Source: UBA7960 sp964624065 (lineage in GTDB: Bacteria; Bacteroidota; Bacteroidia; Bacteroidales; UBA7960). Taken from it: a stretch of DNA of 64,000 nucleotides. Location: positions 1 to 64,000 of the forward strand of contig CAZUWF010000005.1 of the NCBI GenBank assembly GCA_964624065.1, written 5' to 3'. The notes beneath the pieces are model-generated. The model was given only the letters and a program-made list of their open reading frames with translations, made no database searches and had not been told where the DNA came from. Positions 44,068-53,467 of the stretch are shown here, one piece after another (positions within the stretch are counted from its first letter, which is position 1; the number at the start of each line of letters is the position of its first letter). The translations under genes and the position numbers were made by a program.

Positions 44068-45084
44068 ATGAAAATGACCGAGAATCAAAGCCTCAAAGCT
44101 TTCAACACCTTTGGTATTGAGTGCACTGCCAAAACATTTTGCCAGATTGATTCCTTCAATGATTTTTTCACGCTTCTTGATAGATATCCAGGGCTCGAAG
44201 TGCCACATTTAATTTTAGGCGGCGGTAGCAATGTTCTGTTTACCAATAATTTGGATTTCTTAGTCGTAAAAGTCAACACCAAGGGAATTGAAGTTTTGGA
44301 GCAGGATTCCGAAAATGTTTTGATTCGTGCACAAGCCGGTGAAACATGGGACGATTTTGTGGGTTTTTGTGTTGGTAAAGACTGGGGAGGTTTGGAAAAC
44401 CTTTCGCTAATTCCTGGTCAGGTTGGTAGCTCGCCGATTCAAAACATAGGTGCTTACGGTGTGGAGCTCAAGGACTGCATGCATTGGTTAGAGGCCATTG
44501 AAAAGAAAACGGGCGAAACCTTCGTTTTCACAAACAGCGATTGCAATTTTGGTTACAGGGATAGCTTTTTCAAACGTGAGGGTAGGGGCAGGTTCTTTAT
44601 TTCAGCTGTAACGTTTAAACTTACCAAAAGAAACCACAAATTAAACCTTTCATACGGTGGGGTGCAAACCAAACTGGATGAAATGGGCATTACAAAACCT
44701 GCAATTTCTGATCTAAGGCAAGCAGTCATAAACATTCGTGAGTCCAAGCTTCCCGACCCAAAGAAGGTTGGCAATGCGGGCAGCTTTTTCAAGAACCCGC
44801 TGGTTGAGCTAGATCACTTTAATTCACTCAAGGATAGATACCCTCAATTGGTTGCTTTTGAAGTTGACGGTAAATACAAGCTGGCAGCCGGATGGCTTAT
44901 TGACCAGGCTGGCTGGAAAGGTTACAAAGAGGGCGATGCAGGGGTACACTCTCAACAAGCTTTGGTGCTAGTGAATCACGGTAATGCCTCGGGCCAAAAC
45001 ATCCTGGACCTTGCCAAGAAAATTCAAGGTTCGGTCCTAGAAAAATTCGGAGTGGATTTGGAGATCGAGGTGAATGTAATATAA
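44068..45084 (+). CDS. murB: UDP-N-acetylmuramate dehydrogenase
   Basis: A 338-residue flavoenzyme, type I MurB (E. coli-like), making UDP-MurNAc. The FAD-binding segments are LILGGGSNVLF and SLIPGQVGSSPIQNIGAYG. R in NFGYRDSFFK, the catalytic Ser in GNAGSFFKNP and the C-terminal Glu in LEIEV are present. No truncation. It is probably transcribed with the upstream secreted nuclease gene, although the functions are unrelated. Confidence 0.95.
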   Translation: MKMTENQSLKAFNTFGIECTAKTFCQIDSFNDFFTLLDRYPGLEVPHLILGGGSNVLFTNNLDFLVVKVNTKGIEVLEQDSENVLIRAQAGETWDDFVGFCVGKDWGGLENLSLIPGQVGSSPIQNIGAYGVELKDCMHWLEAIEKKTGETFVFTNSDCNFGYRDSFFKREGRGRFFISAVTFKLTKRNHKLNLSYGGVQTKLDEMGITKPAISDLRQAVINIRESKLPDPKKVGNAGSFFKNPLVELDHFNSLKDRYPQLVAFEVDGKYKLAAGWLIDQAGWKGYKEGDAGVHSQQALVLVNHGNASGQNILDLAKKIQGSVLEKFGVDLEIEVNVI

Positions 45085-45347
45085 CCAAATTTGGCAGCTA
45101 ATAAAAATACACTAAATGATAGGAAATTGTGAAAATTGGTTTTTTGCACTGTGAAACCTACATCCAACCTTGATAAACCTTGTGTTAGGGCTCTTTAACT
45201 TGCAAACCAACATTGTTTGACACCCAGTCGAAACATCGAGCAAATAACCAAACCTTTTGCACCACACTTTTGCCAATTTTTCTCGACGCCTGCAAAAATT
45301 AATTGATAAAAAAACAAATCAATTCTTTGCATTTTGGTAATCCGGTA

Positions 45348-45677
45348 TTACCATTTCTTGAAAATGAAAAACGCCGCAAGCACCAGGAACATAAAACCCA
45401 CAAGATAGTTCCACTTGAGCTCTTCCCTGAGGTAAAGTACTGAAAAAACTGCAAACACCACAAGAGTTATTATTTCTTGAATGGTTTTGAGTTGGGCGGC
45501 AGTGAATTGCCCATAACCCATTCGGTTGGCCGGAACCTGAAAAACATATTCGAAAAATGCGATAAACCAGGCCACCAAAATGACCTTCCACAAGGCAGTG
45601 TTCTTGTACTTCAAATGACCGTACCAGGCAAAGGTCATAAAGATGTTAGAAATAATTAAAAGAACTACGGTCTTCAT
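45348..45677 (-). CDS. DUF486 family membrane protein (DMT-like)
   Basis: A 109-residue protein with four membrane helices, beginning MKTVVLLIISNIFMTFAWYG. The family core includes WFIAFFEYVFQVPANRMGYG and QLKTIQEIITLVVFAVF. The family is related to small multidrug/metabolite transporters but its substrate is unknown. It stands alone. The -7 promoter element overlaps a strong palindrome 25-34 bp upstream. Confidence 0.85.
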   Translation of the reverse strand: MKTVVLLIISNIFMTFAWYGHLKYKNTALWKVILVAWFIAFFEYVFQVPANRMGYGQFTAAQLKTIQEIITLVVFAVFSVLYLREELKWNYLVGFMFLVLAAFFIFKKW

Positions 45678-45685
45678 GTTGGCTT

Positions 45686-45711
45686 ACTACTTTTTTGCCG
45701 GCAAAAGTAGT
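45686..45711 (-). promoter_or_regulatory. Palindrome overlapping the DUF486 promoter
   Basis: The arms ACTACTTTT (45686-45694) and AAAAGTAGT (45703-45711) flank the 10-bp perfect palindrome TTGCCGGCAA (45695-45704). The -7 element TACTTTTG (45702-45709, minus) lies inside the right arm. Operator function is inferred. Confidence 0.45.
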
Positions 45712-45779
45712 GCAATTTTCACTCACCTCTACAGATATTGCCTAACTTTAGGCCAATACCAAATCTAAACAACCTCAAT

Positions 45780-47516
45780 TCACCCCATCAGCTCCTCAAC
45801 AAATCCCTCAATTTTTCCTTCAAGTTCTGAGTTTACCTGCTCGAAATCGGCAGTGCAGTGCAGGCTACCTTTTGCTCCGAAGTAGAACTTGATTTTTGGC
45901 TCGGTGCCAGAAGGCCTCATGGTTATTGTACTGCCGTCTTGGAGGATGAACTGCAGGATGTTTGACTTTGGTAGGTTTATAGTCTCAACCCGACCTGTTT
46001 CGAAGTTTTTGGTTTCCGAAGTTTGGTAGTCTTTGGTCTGATAAACCTTTGTTCCGCTTATGGTTTGGGGTGGGTTTTTCCTGAAAACATCCATCATTGC
46101 CTGGATTTCTTCAAGGCCTGCCTTCCCTTTCTTTGTAATGGAAATCAATTTTTCGAGGTAGAAACCGTGTTCAACGTAAATATCAATTAGGGTTTCGTAC
46201 AGTGTTTTTCCTTTTTCGCGCGCCCAGGCAGTGGCTTCGGCAATAAAGCAGCACGAAATGATTGCATCCTTGTCGCGCACGTAGTCCCCTATAAGGTAGC
46301 CGTAGCTTTCTTCGCCACCGGCAATGTACGTCTTAAGGCCTTCAAGGTTTCGAATTATTTCGGCAATGTATTTGAATCCGGTTAGCACGTCGAAGCACTC
46401 CACTCCGTGCTTGGTTGCTATATCCTTGATTAGTTGACTCGTAACAATGGTTTTCACTATGTATTCCTTGCCCTTGAGCAATCCCTTTTGGGCCCAACGC
46501 TCCAAAACGTATGCAATGAGCAACGACGCTGTTTGATTTCCATTTAGCAGAGTGTATTCTCCACCAAGGTTTTTCACGGCAATCCCCACCCGGTCGGCAT
46601 CGGGATCGGTGGCCATTATGAGGTCGGCGTCCACTTCCTTGGCCTTTGCAAGTGCCATTTCGAGTGCGGCGGGTTCTTCAGGGTTAGGCGAGTGCACCGT
46701 TGGAAAGTCGCCACTCACCACATCTTGTTCCGGCACGTTGTAAATGCTTTCGAACCCGAAAGTCCGCAAGGCCTCGGGTGCAAGTTTTACCGCAGTTCCG
46801 TGAATAGGCGTGAAAACAATTTTCAAATCCGCATGCCTGTGGTTGTTTTCGGGCGATAGGGAGTAACTCTTCATCCTTTCAATGTACTTGCGATCCATAT
46901 CCTCGCCAAGTGCAACTATTTTTTCTTCATTACCCGAAAAGTTTACCTGGCCAATGTCTTTTATGGCCTTAACTTCATTTATAACGTTAACATCGTGTGG
47001 GGGTACCAACTGCCCGCCATCGTTCCAGTAAACCTTGTAACCGTTGTATTCCTTTGGGTTGTGCGAAGCGGTAATCACAATCCCGCTCTGGCAGCCAAGT
47101 TCCCTAATTGCAAAACTCAACTGCGGCGTGGGCCTCAGTCCATCAAAAAGGTAAACCTTAATCCCGTTTGCCGAAAGAACCTCCGCCGAAAGTCTTGCAA
47201 AAAACTGACTGTTGTGTCGGCAGTCGTAGGCTATTGCCAGGGATATTTCTCCTGCTTCCGAAAATGATTTCTTCAGGTAATTTGCCAAACCCTGAGTGGC
47301 CATTCCAACCGTGTACTTGTTCATACGGTTGGTGCCAACCCCCATTATACCACGCAACCCGCCGGTACCAAACTCGAGGTCGCGGTAAAACGAATCGGTA
47401 AGCCCATCGGGGTCGTTTTCCATAAGGTTTTTTACCTGCTGGCGAGTTGCCTCGTCAAAGCCTTGACCAAGCCAAGATTGCGCCTTCTCCCGAACGGATT
47501 TTTCTTTGTTAGCCAT
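45780..47516 (-). CDS. Phosphoglucomutase/phosphomannomutase (long form)
   Basis: A 578-residue alpha-D-phosphohexomutase. The active-site serine loop is TASHNPKEYNG (S151), the Mg site DPDADRVG near 310, the sugar loop GGEESYGYL near 405 and the phosphate loop RPSGTEPKIK near 540. The N-terminal FGTGGLRGIMGVGTNRMN and the length match the PGM2-like, Bacteroidota 'phospho-sugar mutase' group. Glucose or mannose specificity cannot be separated by sequence alone. It is a single gene with its own promoter element. Confidence 0.92.
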   Translation of the reverse strand: MANKEKSVREKAQSWLGQGFDEATRQQVKNLMENDPDGLTDSFYRDLEFGTGGLRGIMGVGTNRMNKYTVGMATQGLANYLKKSFSEAGEISLAIAYDCRHNSQFFARLSAEVLSANGIKVYLFDGLRPTPQLSFAIRELGCQSGIVITASHNPKEYNGYKVYWNDGGQLVPPHDVNVINEVKAIKDIGQVNFSGNEEKIVALGEDMDRKYIERMKSYSLSPENNHRHADLKIVFTPIHGTAVKLAPEALRTFGFESIYNVPEQDVVSGDFPTVHSPNPEEPAALEMALAKAKEVDADLIMATDPDADRVGIAVKNLGGEYTLLNGNQTASLLIAYVLERWAQKGLLKGKEYIVKTIVTSQLIKDIATKHGVECFDVLTGFKYIAEIIRNLEGLKTYIAGGEESYGYLIGDYVRDKDAIISCCFIAEATAWAREKGKTLYETLIDIYVEHGFYLEKLISITKKGKAGLEEIQAMMDVFRKNPPQTISGTKVYQTKDYQTSETKNFETGRVETINLPKSNILQFILQDGSTITMRPSGTEPKIKFYFGAKGSLHCTADFEQVNSELEGKIEGFVEELMG

Positions 47517-47545
47517 TGGATTAGAATTTGATAATGATTGATGCG

Positions 47546-47553
47546 CAAAGATA
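47546..47553 (-). promoter_or_regulatory. Bacteroidota -7 promoter element for the phosphohexomutase gene
   Basis: TATCTTTG on the minus strand, 30 bp upstream of the ATG at 47516. Confidence 0.45.
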
Positions 47554-47781
47554 AAGAATTTCCCCCTTTCATAATCTCCGTGGGATTAAGGCTGGTACTA
47601 GTTAGGGTTTTTTTTCCAGATCCACCCCGTATGGATCCTTTTCTGATCGTTGAAGTTTGAATTTAGGCTGCAAAAATGACAGCTTTAGAAAATCCAAACC
47701 GACAAATTGGCTCAAATTTAGTTCATTAATCAAATTGGTAAACCTTTTGAGATTCAAATACAATATTTGGATAGTGCAACT

Positions 47782-50376
47782 ATGAATACTAACAATTTTA
47801 CCATAAAATCGCAAGAAGCGGTTCAGAAGGCCCAGGATTTGGCCGTAGCTGCTGGCAACCAAGTGGTGGAGCCCGCGCACCTGCTTAAGGGTATTTTCCT
47901 TGCCGACGAAAACGTTGCCCCTTTCTTGCTCAACAAAAACAATGTCAACATCTCCGTTTTGCAAAGGTCTCTTGAAAGAGAGCTGCAAAGCTACCCGAAG
48001 GTTTCGGGTGGTAGCATTTACCTATCTTCGGCTTCTCAAAATATCTTGCAAGATGCATACACAATGCTTAAAGAATTTGGCGACCAGTACATTTCCATAG
48101 AGCATTTGCTTATGGCCCTGGTCAACGGCAAGGGATCGGTGGCTCAAATGCTAAAGGATGCTGGAGTTACAACCGCCAACCTCAAAAGTGCCATCAAAGA
48201 GCTTAGGAAGGGAAGTACAGTAAGCAGCCCCACCGCAGAGGATACCTACAACTCGCTCAGCAAGTTTGCCAAAAACCTCAACCAACTTGCAATTTCGGGG
48301 AAGTTGGATCCTGTAATAGGCCGCGATGAGGAAATTAGGCGTATCTTGCAAATCCTATCGCGTCGTACCAAAAACAACCCTATATTAATTGGCCAACCGG
48401 GTGTGGGAAAAACTGCCATAGCCGAGGGTCTTGCGCACCGGATCATCAATGGCGATATTCCCGAAAACCTCAAATCAAAGAAGATATTCTCGCTCGATAT
48501 GGGTGCTCTTATTGCTGGTGCCAAGTACAAGGGAGAATTCGAGGAGCGCTTAAAAGCAGTAATCAAGGAAGTAATTGCCTCTGACGGTGAGATTGTCCTT
48601 TTCATTGACGAGATACATACCCTGGTGGGAGCAGGTGGCGGTGGCGAGGGGGCTATGGATGCCGCCAACATTCTAAAGCCAGCACTTGCCCGCGGCGAAT
48701 TGCGCGCAGTGGGGGCCACTACCTTCAAGGAATATCAAAAGTATTTCGAGAAAGACAAGGCTCTCGAAAGGCGTTTTCAGGTGGTAATGGTTGACGAACC
48801 CAATCGCGATGATGCCGTAAGCATTTTGCGCGGAATAAAAGAAAGATACGAAAGCCATCACCGCGTAAGGATTAAGGACGAGGCCATAGTTGCAGCAGTT
48901 GACCTATCGCAACGATACATTTCCGACCGTTTTCTTCCCGACAAGGCCATTGACCTTGTGGACGAGGCTGCCTCCAAAATGAGGCTCGAAATGAATTCGG
49001 TGCCCGAGGAGCTCGACAGCCTCGAAAGGCTTATCCGCCAACTTGAGATTGAACGTGAAGCCATAAAACGCGAAAAGGATGACGTGAAGCTAAAGGCCAT
49101 TGCCGAAAGGCTTGGAAACCTACAAGGCGAAAGGGACACGCTCAAAGCCAAGTGGCAAAATGAAAAGGATGTTGTGCAGAAGATACAAATGTTGAAGCAG
49201 AATATTGAGCAATTGAAATTTGATGCCGACAAGGCCGAAAGGCAAGGCGACTTTGGCAAGGTGGCGGAAATTAGGTACGGACGGATGAAGGAAGCCGAAA
49301 ACCAATTAGGGCAGATGAACCAAAAGCTCAAAGAAATGCAAGCCAACAGTGCCCTAATAAAAGAGGAAGTTACCGCCGAAGACATTGCCGATATAGTTTC
49401 GCGCTGGACCGGAATACCGGTAAGCAAAATGCTGCAAAGCGAACGCCATAAACTTCTAAACCTCGAAGCGGAGCTACACAGGAGGGTTGTGGGTCAGCAA
49501 GAGGCAATTGTTGCTGTATCGGATGCCATCAGGCGAAGCCGGGCCGGATTGCAAGACCCAAATAGGCCGGTGGGGTCGTTTATTTTCTTGGGCACCACTG
49601 GTGTTGGAAAAACCGAACTGGCAAGGGCCCTTGCAGAGTTTTTGTTCAACGATGAAAACTCAATGGTGCGCATCGATATGTCGGAGTACCAGGAGCGACA
49701 CTCAGTTAGCCGTCTTGTGGGTGCGCCTCCAGGATACGTGGGTTATGACGAAGGCGGCCAGCTCACCGAGGCGGTGCGCCGCAAACCATACTCAGTGGTG
49801 CTGCTCGATGAAATTGAAAAGGCACACCCCGACGTGTTCAACGTTCTATTGCAAGTCCTCGAAGATGGACGGCTAACCGACAACAAAGGCCGTACCGCCG
49901 ATTTCAAGAATGCAATCGTCATTATGACCTCAAACATTGGGTCCAGCATAATACAGGAAAGATTGGAAGAATTATCCGACAAAAACGGAGAGGCATTATA
50001 TGAAAGGATAAGAAAAGAAGTATTTCAACTGCTCAAGCTTACCATCAGGCCGGAGTTCATAAACAGGGTTGACGAAATAATAATGTTTAACCCGTTGACC
50101 AAATCAGAAATAGCGAGAATTGTTGAAATACAATTGGACAAGGTTAAGAAAATTCTTTTGAATAACGAGGTGATTCTTGAAGTTTTGCCTGCAGCAATTG
50201 ATTGGATTGGCAATGAAGGCTTCGATCCCCAATTTGGCGCCCGACCTATAAGGAGGGTTATTCAACGACACGTGCTTAACAATCTTTCAAAAGAAATTCT
50301 AGCCGGCAAAATCACCAAAGGGCAAACTATTATTCTCGGCGCTACCCAAGATGGTCTGGTTTTTGGAGCCAAGTGA
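47782..50376 (+). CDS. clpB: ATP-dependent disaggregase ClpB
   Basis: An 864-residue Hsp100 chaperone. It has an N domain (1 to about 145) and AAA-1 with Walker A GQPGVGKTA near 205 and Walker B LFIDEIHTLVGAG. A coiled-coil M domain (about 405-520; ERLGNLQGERDTLKAKW) follows, and AAA-2 has Walker A GTTGVGKTE near 605 plus LLDEIEKAHPDVFN. The M domain and absence of an IGF loop for ClpP mark it as ClpB rather than ClpA/ClpC. ATG 47782 is chosen; the frame opens at a TTG 15 bp earlier. No CIRCE or clear heat-shock element was found; AATATTTG at 47762-47769 is a one-mismatch -7 element. Confidence 0.97.
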   Translation: MNTNNFTIKSQEAVQKAQDLAVAAGNQVVEPAHLLKGIFLADENVAPFLLNKNNVNISVLQRSLERELQSYPKVSGGSIYLSSASQNILQDAYTMLKEFGDQYISIEHLLMALVNGKGSVAQMLKDAGVTTANLKSAIKELRKGSTVSSPTAEDTYNSLSKFAKNLNQLAISGKLDPVIGRDEEIRRILQILSRRTKNNPILIGQPGVGKTAIAEGLAHRIINGDIPENLKSKKIFSLDMGALIAGAKYKGEFEERLKAVIKEVIASDGEIVLFIDEIHTLVGAGGGGEGAMDAANILKPALARGELRAVGATTFKEYQKYFEKDKALERRFQVVMVDEPNRDDAVSILRGIKERYESHHRVRIKDEAIVAAVDLSQRYISDRFLPDKAIDLVDEAASKMRLEMNSVPEELDSLERLIRQLEIEREAIKREKDDVKLKAIAERLGNLQGERDTLKAKWQNEKDVVQKIQMLKQNIEQLKFDADKAERQGDFGKVAEIRYGRMKEAENQLGQMNQKLKEMQANSALIKEEVTAEDIADIVSRWTGIPVSKMLQSERHKLLNLEAELHRRVVGQQEAIVAVSDAIRRSRAGLQDPNRPVGSFIFLGTTGVGKTELARALAEFLFNDENSMVRIDMSEYQERHSVSRLVGAPPGYVGYDEGGQLTEAVRRKPYSVVLLDEIEKAHPDVFNVLLQVLEDGRLTDNKGRTADFKNAIVIMTSNIGSSIIQERLEELSDKNGEALYERIRKEVFQLLKLTIRPEFINRVDEIIMFNPLTKSEIARIVEIQLDKVKKILLNNEVILEVLPAAIDWIGNEGFDPQFGARPIRRVIQRHVLNNLSKEILAGKITKGQTIILGATQDGLVFGAK

Positions 50377-50680
50377 CCAAAGATACAACGCAGCGAAGGA
50401 GCGATTGGTCAAAATGAACGCTTAACAAAGGCTCTTAACTATTTAAAACCTGCTTATCAATTCTAATACCTGATTTTTTTAGAACGCGGATAAATCTTAT
50501 TGGGCTTTTTTTTATGAAGTGTAAGGAATAGTGTTCAAGTTTTATTCGTGTTGTAAAACAACCGATAAATTTGAAAAACTTGCTAACCCAGCCACTTTTA
50601 TTCACTTCAACCCCTCGACCCTGTTAACGATTTAGCTCCATAAACTTTGGTGCAAATTTTCTATTTTTGCAAAAAAAATA
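50377..50680. other. Intergenic region, no gene
   Basis: About 300 AT-rich bases after clpB. A 7-bp inverted repeat TGACCAA/TTGGTCA (50374-50380, 50405-50411) begins inside the clpB stop but has no T-tract. The right end has the permease promoter element. Confidence 0.5.
50662..50669 (+). promoter_or_regulatory. -7 promoter element very close to the permease start
   Basis: TATTTTTG (TAnnTTTG) ends only 11 bp before the TTG start codon at 50681. Transcription would start a few bases before the codon. Confidence 0.45.
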
Positions 50681-51901
50681 TTGAACACTCCACTTTTCAT
50701 AGCTCGCCGAATTAATTCTGCAAGACAAGGCAAGTCGTTTACCGGTTTGATTAAGGCCATTTCGAGGTCGAGCATTGCTTTGGGATTGGCAGTTATGATA
50801 ATTGCAATGGCAGTGGTAACCGGATTTCAAAAGGAGATATCCGACAAGGTTATCGGTTTTGGATCTCATATTCAGGTTGTCAATTACGATTTCAATACCT
50901 CGTACGAACCGAGTCCGGTCGATTCCGAAAGTCTTTCGGTGGATGATATTTTGGCTGTTCCGGGCGTAAGGCACGTGCAGAAATTTGCCACCAAGCCAGG
51001 TATCATGAAAACCGATGATGAAAATCACGGAGTGGTCATGAAAGGTGTTTACACCGATTTTGATTGGTCCTTTTTCAGTGACCGCCTGGTTGAAGGTGCC
51101 CTGCTGGAGCTATCGGACACGGTAAGGTCAAACCAGATCCTTGTATCGAAATATATGGCCAACCTTTTGATGCTCAACGTGGGCGAGCGGGTTTTGGTTT
51201 ATTTCATGCAAGAACCTATTGCCATAAGGGCTTTCATTATTTCTGGAATTTACGAAACTGGACTTGAGGAGCTTGATAAGATTTTTGTTGTTGGTGATTT
51301 TAGGCACATTCAACGCATTAATGGTTGGGATGAAAGCGAGGTTGGTGGGTTTGAAGTTTTGGTTGATGACTTTAAGGATGTGGAAAAGGTTTCGAGCAGA
51401 ATTCTTGAAGTTTTGCCGTTTCACCTCGATGCGCGAACCATTAGTGAAAGGTATCCACAGATTTTCGATTGGCTGGCAATGCTAGATATGAATGTTTACG
51501 TTATCTTGTTCTTGATGGCTTTGGTTGGCGGTATCAATATGGTTACTACCCTGCTTATTTCCGTACTCGAAAAAACCAATATGGTAGGTATCTTGAAGGC
51601 CGTTGGAGCCGATAATCCCCTTGTACGAAAAGTTTTCCTTTACAACGCCGCATTTACTATTGCCAAAGGGCTTCTATTGGGGAACATTTTGGGGATAGCC
51701 ATTTGCCTCCTGCAACATCATTTCGGAATAGTTAGCCTGCCCCAAGATTCATATTATGTTTCCGTTGTGCCAATTAACCTGCAACTATTTCACGTACTTG
51801 CCGTCAATGCTGGCACTTTCATAATCTGCATGTTAATGCTTATTCTCCCATCGGTAATTGTTTCAAGGATTTCTCCGGTTAAGGCCATAACATTCCGATA
51901 A
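50681..51901 (+). CDS. FtsX/LolC-E-like ABC transporter permease
   Basis: A 406-residue permease. An N-terminal amphipathic stretch (LFIARRINS...KGF-type) and first helix (about 30-48) precede a large periplasmic domain (about 50-260). Three C-terminal FtsX-domain helices follow (about 265-290, 320-345, 370-395; EKTNMVGILKAVGADNPLVR is the hallmark cytoplasmic loop). This is the layout of LolC/LolE lipoprotein-releasing and MacB-like permeases; no ATPase gene is adjacent. It starts with TTG; no ATG exists before residue 39 and the N-terminus NTPLFIARRI fits the family. Confidence 0.85.
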   Translation: MNTPLFIARRINSARQGKSFTGLIKAISRSSIALGLAVMIIAMAVVTGFQKEISDKVIGFGSHIQVVNYDFNTSYEPSPVDSESLSVDDILAVPGVRHVQKFATKPGIMKTDDENHGVVMKGVYTDFDWSFFSDRLVEGALLELSDTVRSNQILVSKYMANLLMLNVGERVLVYFMQEPIAIRAFIISGIYETGLEELDKIFVVGDFRHIQRINGWDESEVGGFEVLVDDFKDVEKVSSRILEVLPFHLDARTISERYPQIFDWLAMLDMNVYVILFLMALVGGINMVTTLLISVLEKTNMVGILKAVGADNPLVRKVFLYNAAFTIAKGLLLGNILGIAICLLQHHFGIVSLPQDSYYVSVVPINLQLFHVLAVNAGTFIICMLMLILPSVIVSRISPVKAITFR

Positions 51902-52149
51902 CCGGTAATGGTTCTGGCGTACCTTTTTGAGCTTGAAAAAACCCTACAACTCAAAAATTTTCAACCCGATTTATCCATTTTCTACCACTTGCCCACTTGA
52001 TCCAAAAATCATTGTATAAACAATTCATTCTTCGGGGCGGGAACCTTTAGGCATTTGCGGTGATCTTTTATACTCTACTGATAAATCAGGCAATTGCAAA
52101 GAAAGGGAGAAAACATTCTTACATTACCTGAAGTTTTTTAAGATTGAAT

Positions 52150-52761
52150 TTAGAATAGCAGGCCCGCGCTCAGGAGGAAGTTGTGTGGTCGGCGATCCAA
52201 CTCGAAAGTTTGACTTCCCAGGGTAATCTGTTCTCCGTATCCGGTCAGGTTGCCTTGATATTTCAAATCGAGCACCAAATTGCCCAATTTCAGTCCACCT
52301 CCAACCTGATAGCCCAACGTAAGTTCCTTTAGCTTTTGACCAAAGTTGATGGAGAGATTAAGGTTTTCATCGTTTTTGATCAGGTAGGAGAATATTGGAC
52401 CCACTCCAACCTTTAATGGGCCAAACCTAAGACCTAAGTTCAATGGAATATCTATGTTCTTGAACTTGCTTTCAAAGTGTTCGGCAGATTGCATTTGAAT
52501 CATCATATCCTGCGCAGTTTGTGAGTACAGAATTTCAATTTGGGCAAATCCACTCCATAAACCAAAAAACACCAAGCCTCCAAAATGGAAACCGGTGTTG
52601 AGCTCGTCAAGGGCAGTTACTATTTGGCCCGCATTGCCCACAGAAATATTCTCGGGAAGTTTGGAAAAATTTAGACCTCCCTTTAAACCAAAGGAAAGTT
52701 GAGAGAACCCCATGGTGGAGGCAGCAAAGAAAATTGCAAAAACCAAGATTATCCTTTTCAT
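52150..52761 (-). CDS. Outer-membrane beta-barrel protein (PorT/OMP_b-brl family)
   Basis: A 203-residue protein with a signal peptide (about 1-20, ending MGFSQ). Alternating beta strands typical of a small eight-stranded barrel follow: SFGLKGGLNFSKLPE, GFHFGGLVFFGLW, LNLGLRFGPLKVGVGPIFSY and the terminal HNFLLSAGLLF with a C-terminal Phe. Function is unknown. It is a single gene, divergent from a GNAT gene. Confidence 0.82.
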   Translation of the reverse strand: MKRIILVFAIFFAASTMGFSQLSFGLKGGLNFSKLPENISVGNAGQIVTALDELNTGFHFGGLVFFGLWSGFAQIEILYSQTAQDMMIQMQSAEHFESKFKNIDIPLNLGLRFGPLKVGVGPIFSYLIKNDENLNLSINFGQKLKELTLGYQVGGGLKLGNLVLDLKYQGNLTGYGEQITLGSQTFELDRRPHNFLLSAGLLF

Positions 52762-52888
52762 GACTATTTTTTTTTGTGAATTTTTTTATCGAAGATAAAG
52801 TTAATTAACAATTTGCGGGCTTCTCTTTTTTTTCGACAAAAAGTCAATTTTTTCTCGTAAACTTGCACCCTGCAAACAAATAGGTAAA

Positions 52889-53401
52889 ATGTTGAAAGGA
52901 AGTAATATTTTGCTACGGCAAATGGAGTTATCAGACGTGGAGCACCTTTACGAATGGGAGAACAACCCTGAAAACTGGATCCACGGCAATTCACTAAATC
53001 CCTATTCGAGGTTTTTTCTCGAGCAATATGTTTTGTCATCCCAGAATGATATTCTGCTGGACAAGCAACTGAGGATGGTAATTCAGGAAAACTCCGGCGA
53101 GCCATGTGGCGCCATCGACCTTTTCGATTTTGACCAGCACAACCGAAAGGCTGCAGTGGGGATATTGATAAAAAGAGAAAAACAGGGTAGGGGGTACGCC
53201 CACGAAGCCTTGGAATTGTTGGCAAATTATAGCAAGAAAACTCTTAACCTTAACCAACTTTATTGCACTATTGAAGTTAGCAACGAAAGGAGTCTGAACC
53301 TTTTCCAAAAGGCTGGCTTCATAGTAACGGGTGTTTTGAAACAATGGAAATGGTTTGATGGAAAGTGGAACGATGAAAATATTTTGCAAAAGTTGCTGTG
53401 A
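52889..53401 (+). CDS. GNAT-family N-acetyltransferase (RimJ/RimL-like)
   Basis: A 170-residue acetyltransferase. It opens LLRQMELSDVEHLYEWENNPENW, as in RimJ/RimL-type enzymes. AAVGILIKREKQGRGYAHEA is motif A, with the CoA loop Q-G-R-G-Y-A, and QLYCTIEVSNERSLNLFQKA plus GF is motif B. The substrate may be a protein N-terminus or amino sugar and is not predictable. The next gene, mltG, is 66 bp downstream. Confidence 0.83.
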   Translation: MLKGSNILLRQMELSDVEHLYEWENNPENWIHGNSLNPYSRFFLEQYVLSSQNDILLDKQLRMVIQENSGEPCGAIDLFDFDQHNRKAAVGILIKREKQGRGYAHEALELLANYSKKTLNLNQLYCTIEVSNERSLNLFQKAGFIVTGVLKQWKWFDGKWNDENILQKLL

Positions 53402-53467
53402 GCAACATTATTTTAAGTTAATGAATAAATTGCAATTGACCACAAATAAAACAATAGTAATACAGTA

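Noticed and set aside
45301..45352. Two inverted repeats (AATTGAT/ATCAATT and GGTAAT/ATTACC) at the end of the DUF486 gene
   Set aside because: Low stability and no adjacent T-tract in the right place for either flanking gene.
50374..50411. TGACCAA/TTGGTCA inverted repeat at the clpB stop
   Set aside because: Seven-base arms with a 24-nt loop and no T-tract; unlikely terminator.
52764..53225. 153-codon minus-strand frame
   Set aside because: Antisense to the GNAT gene at 52889-53401, with shadow-like composition.
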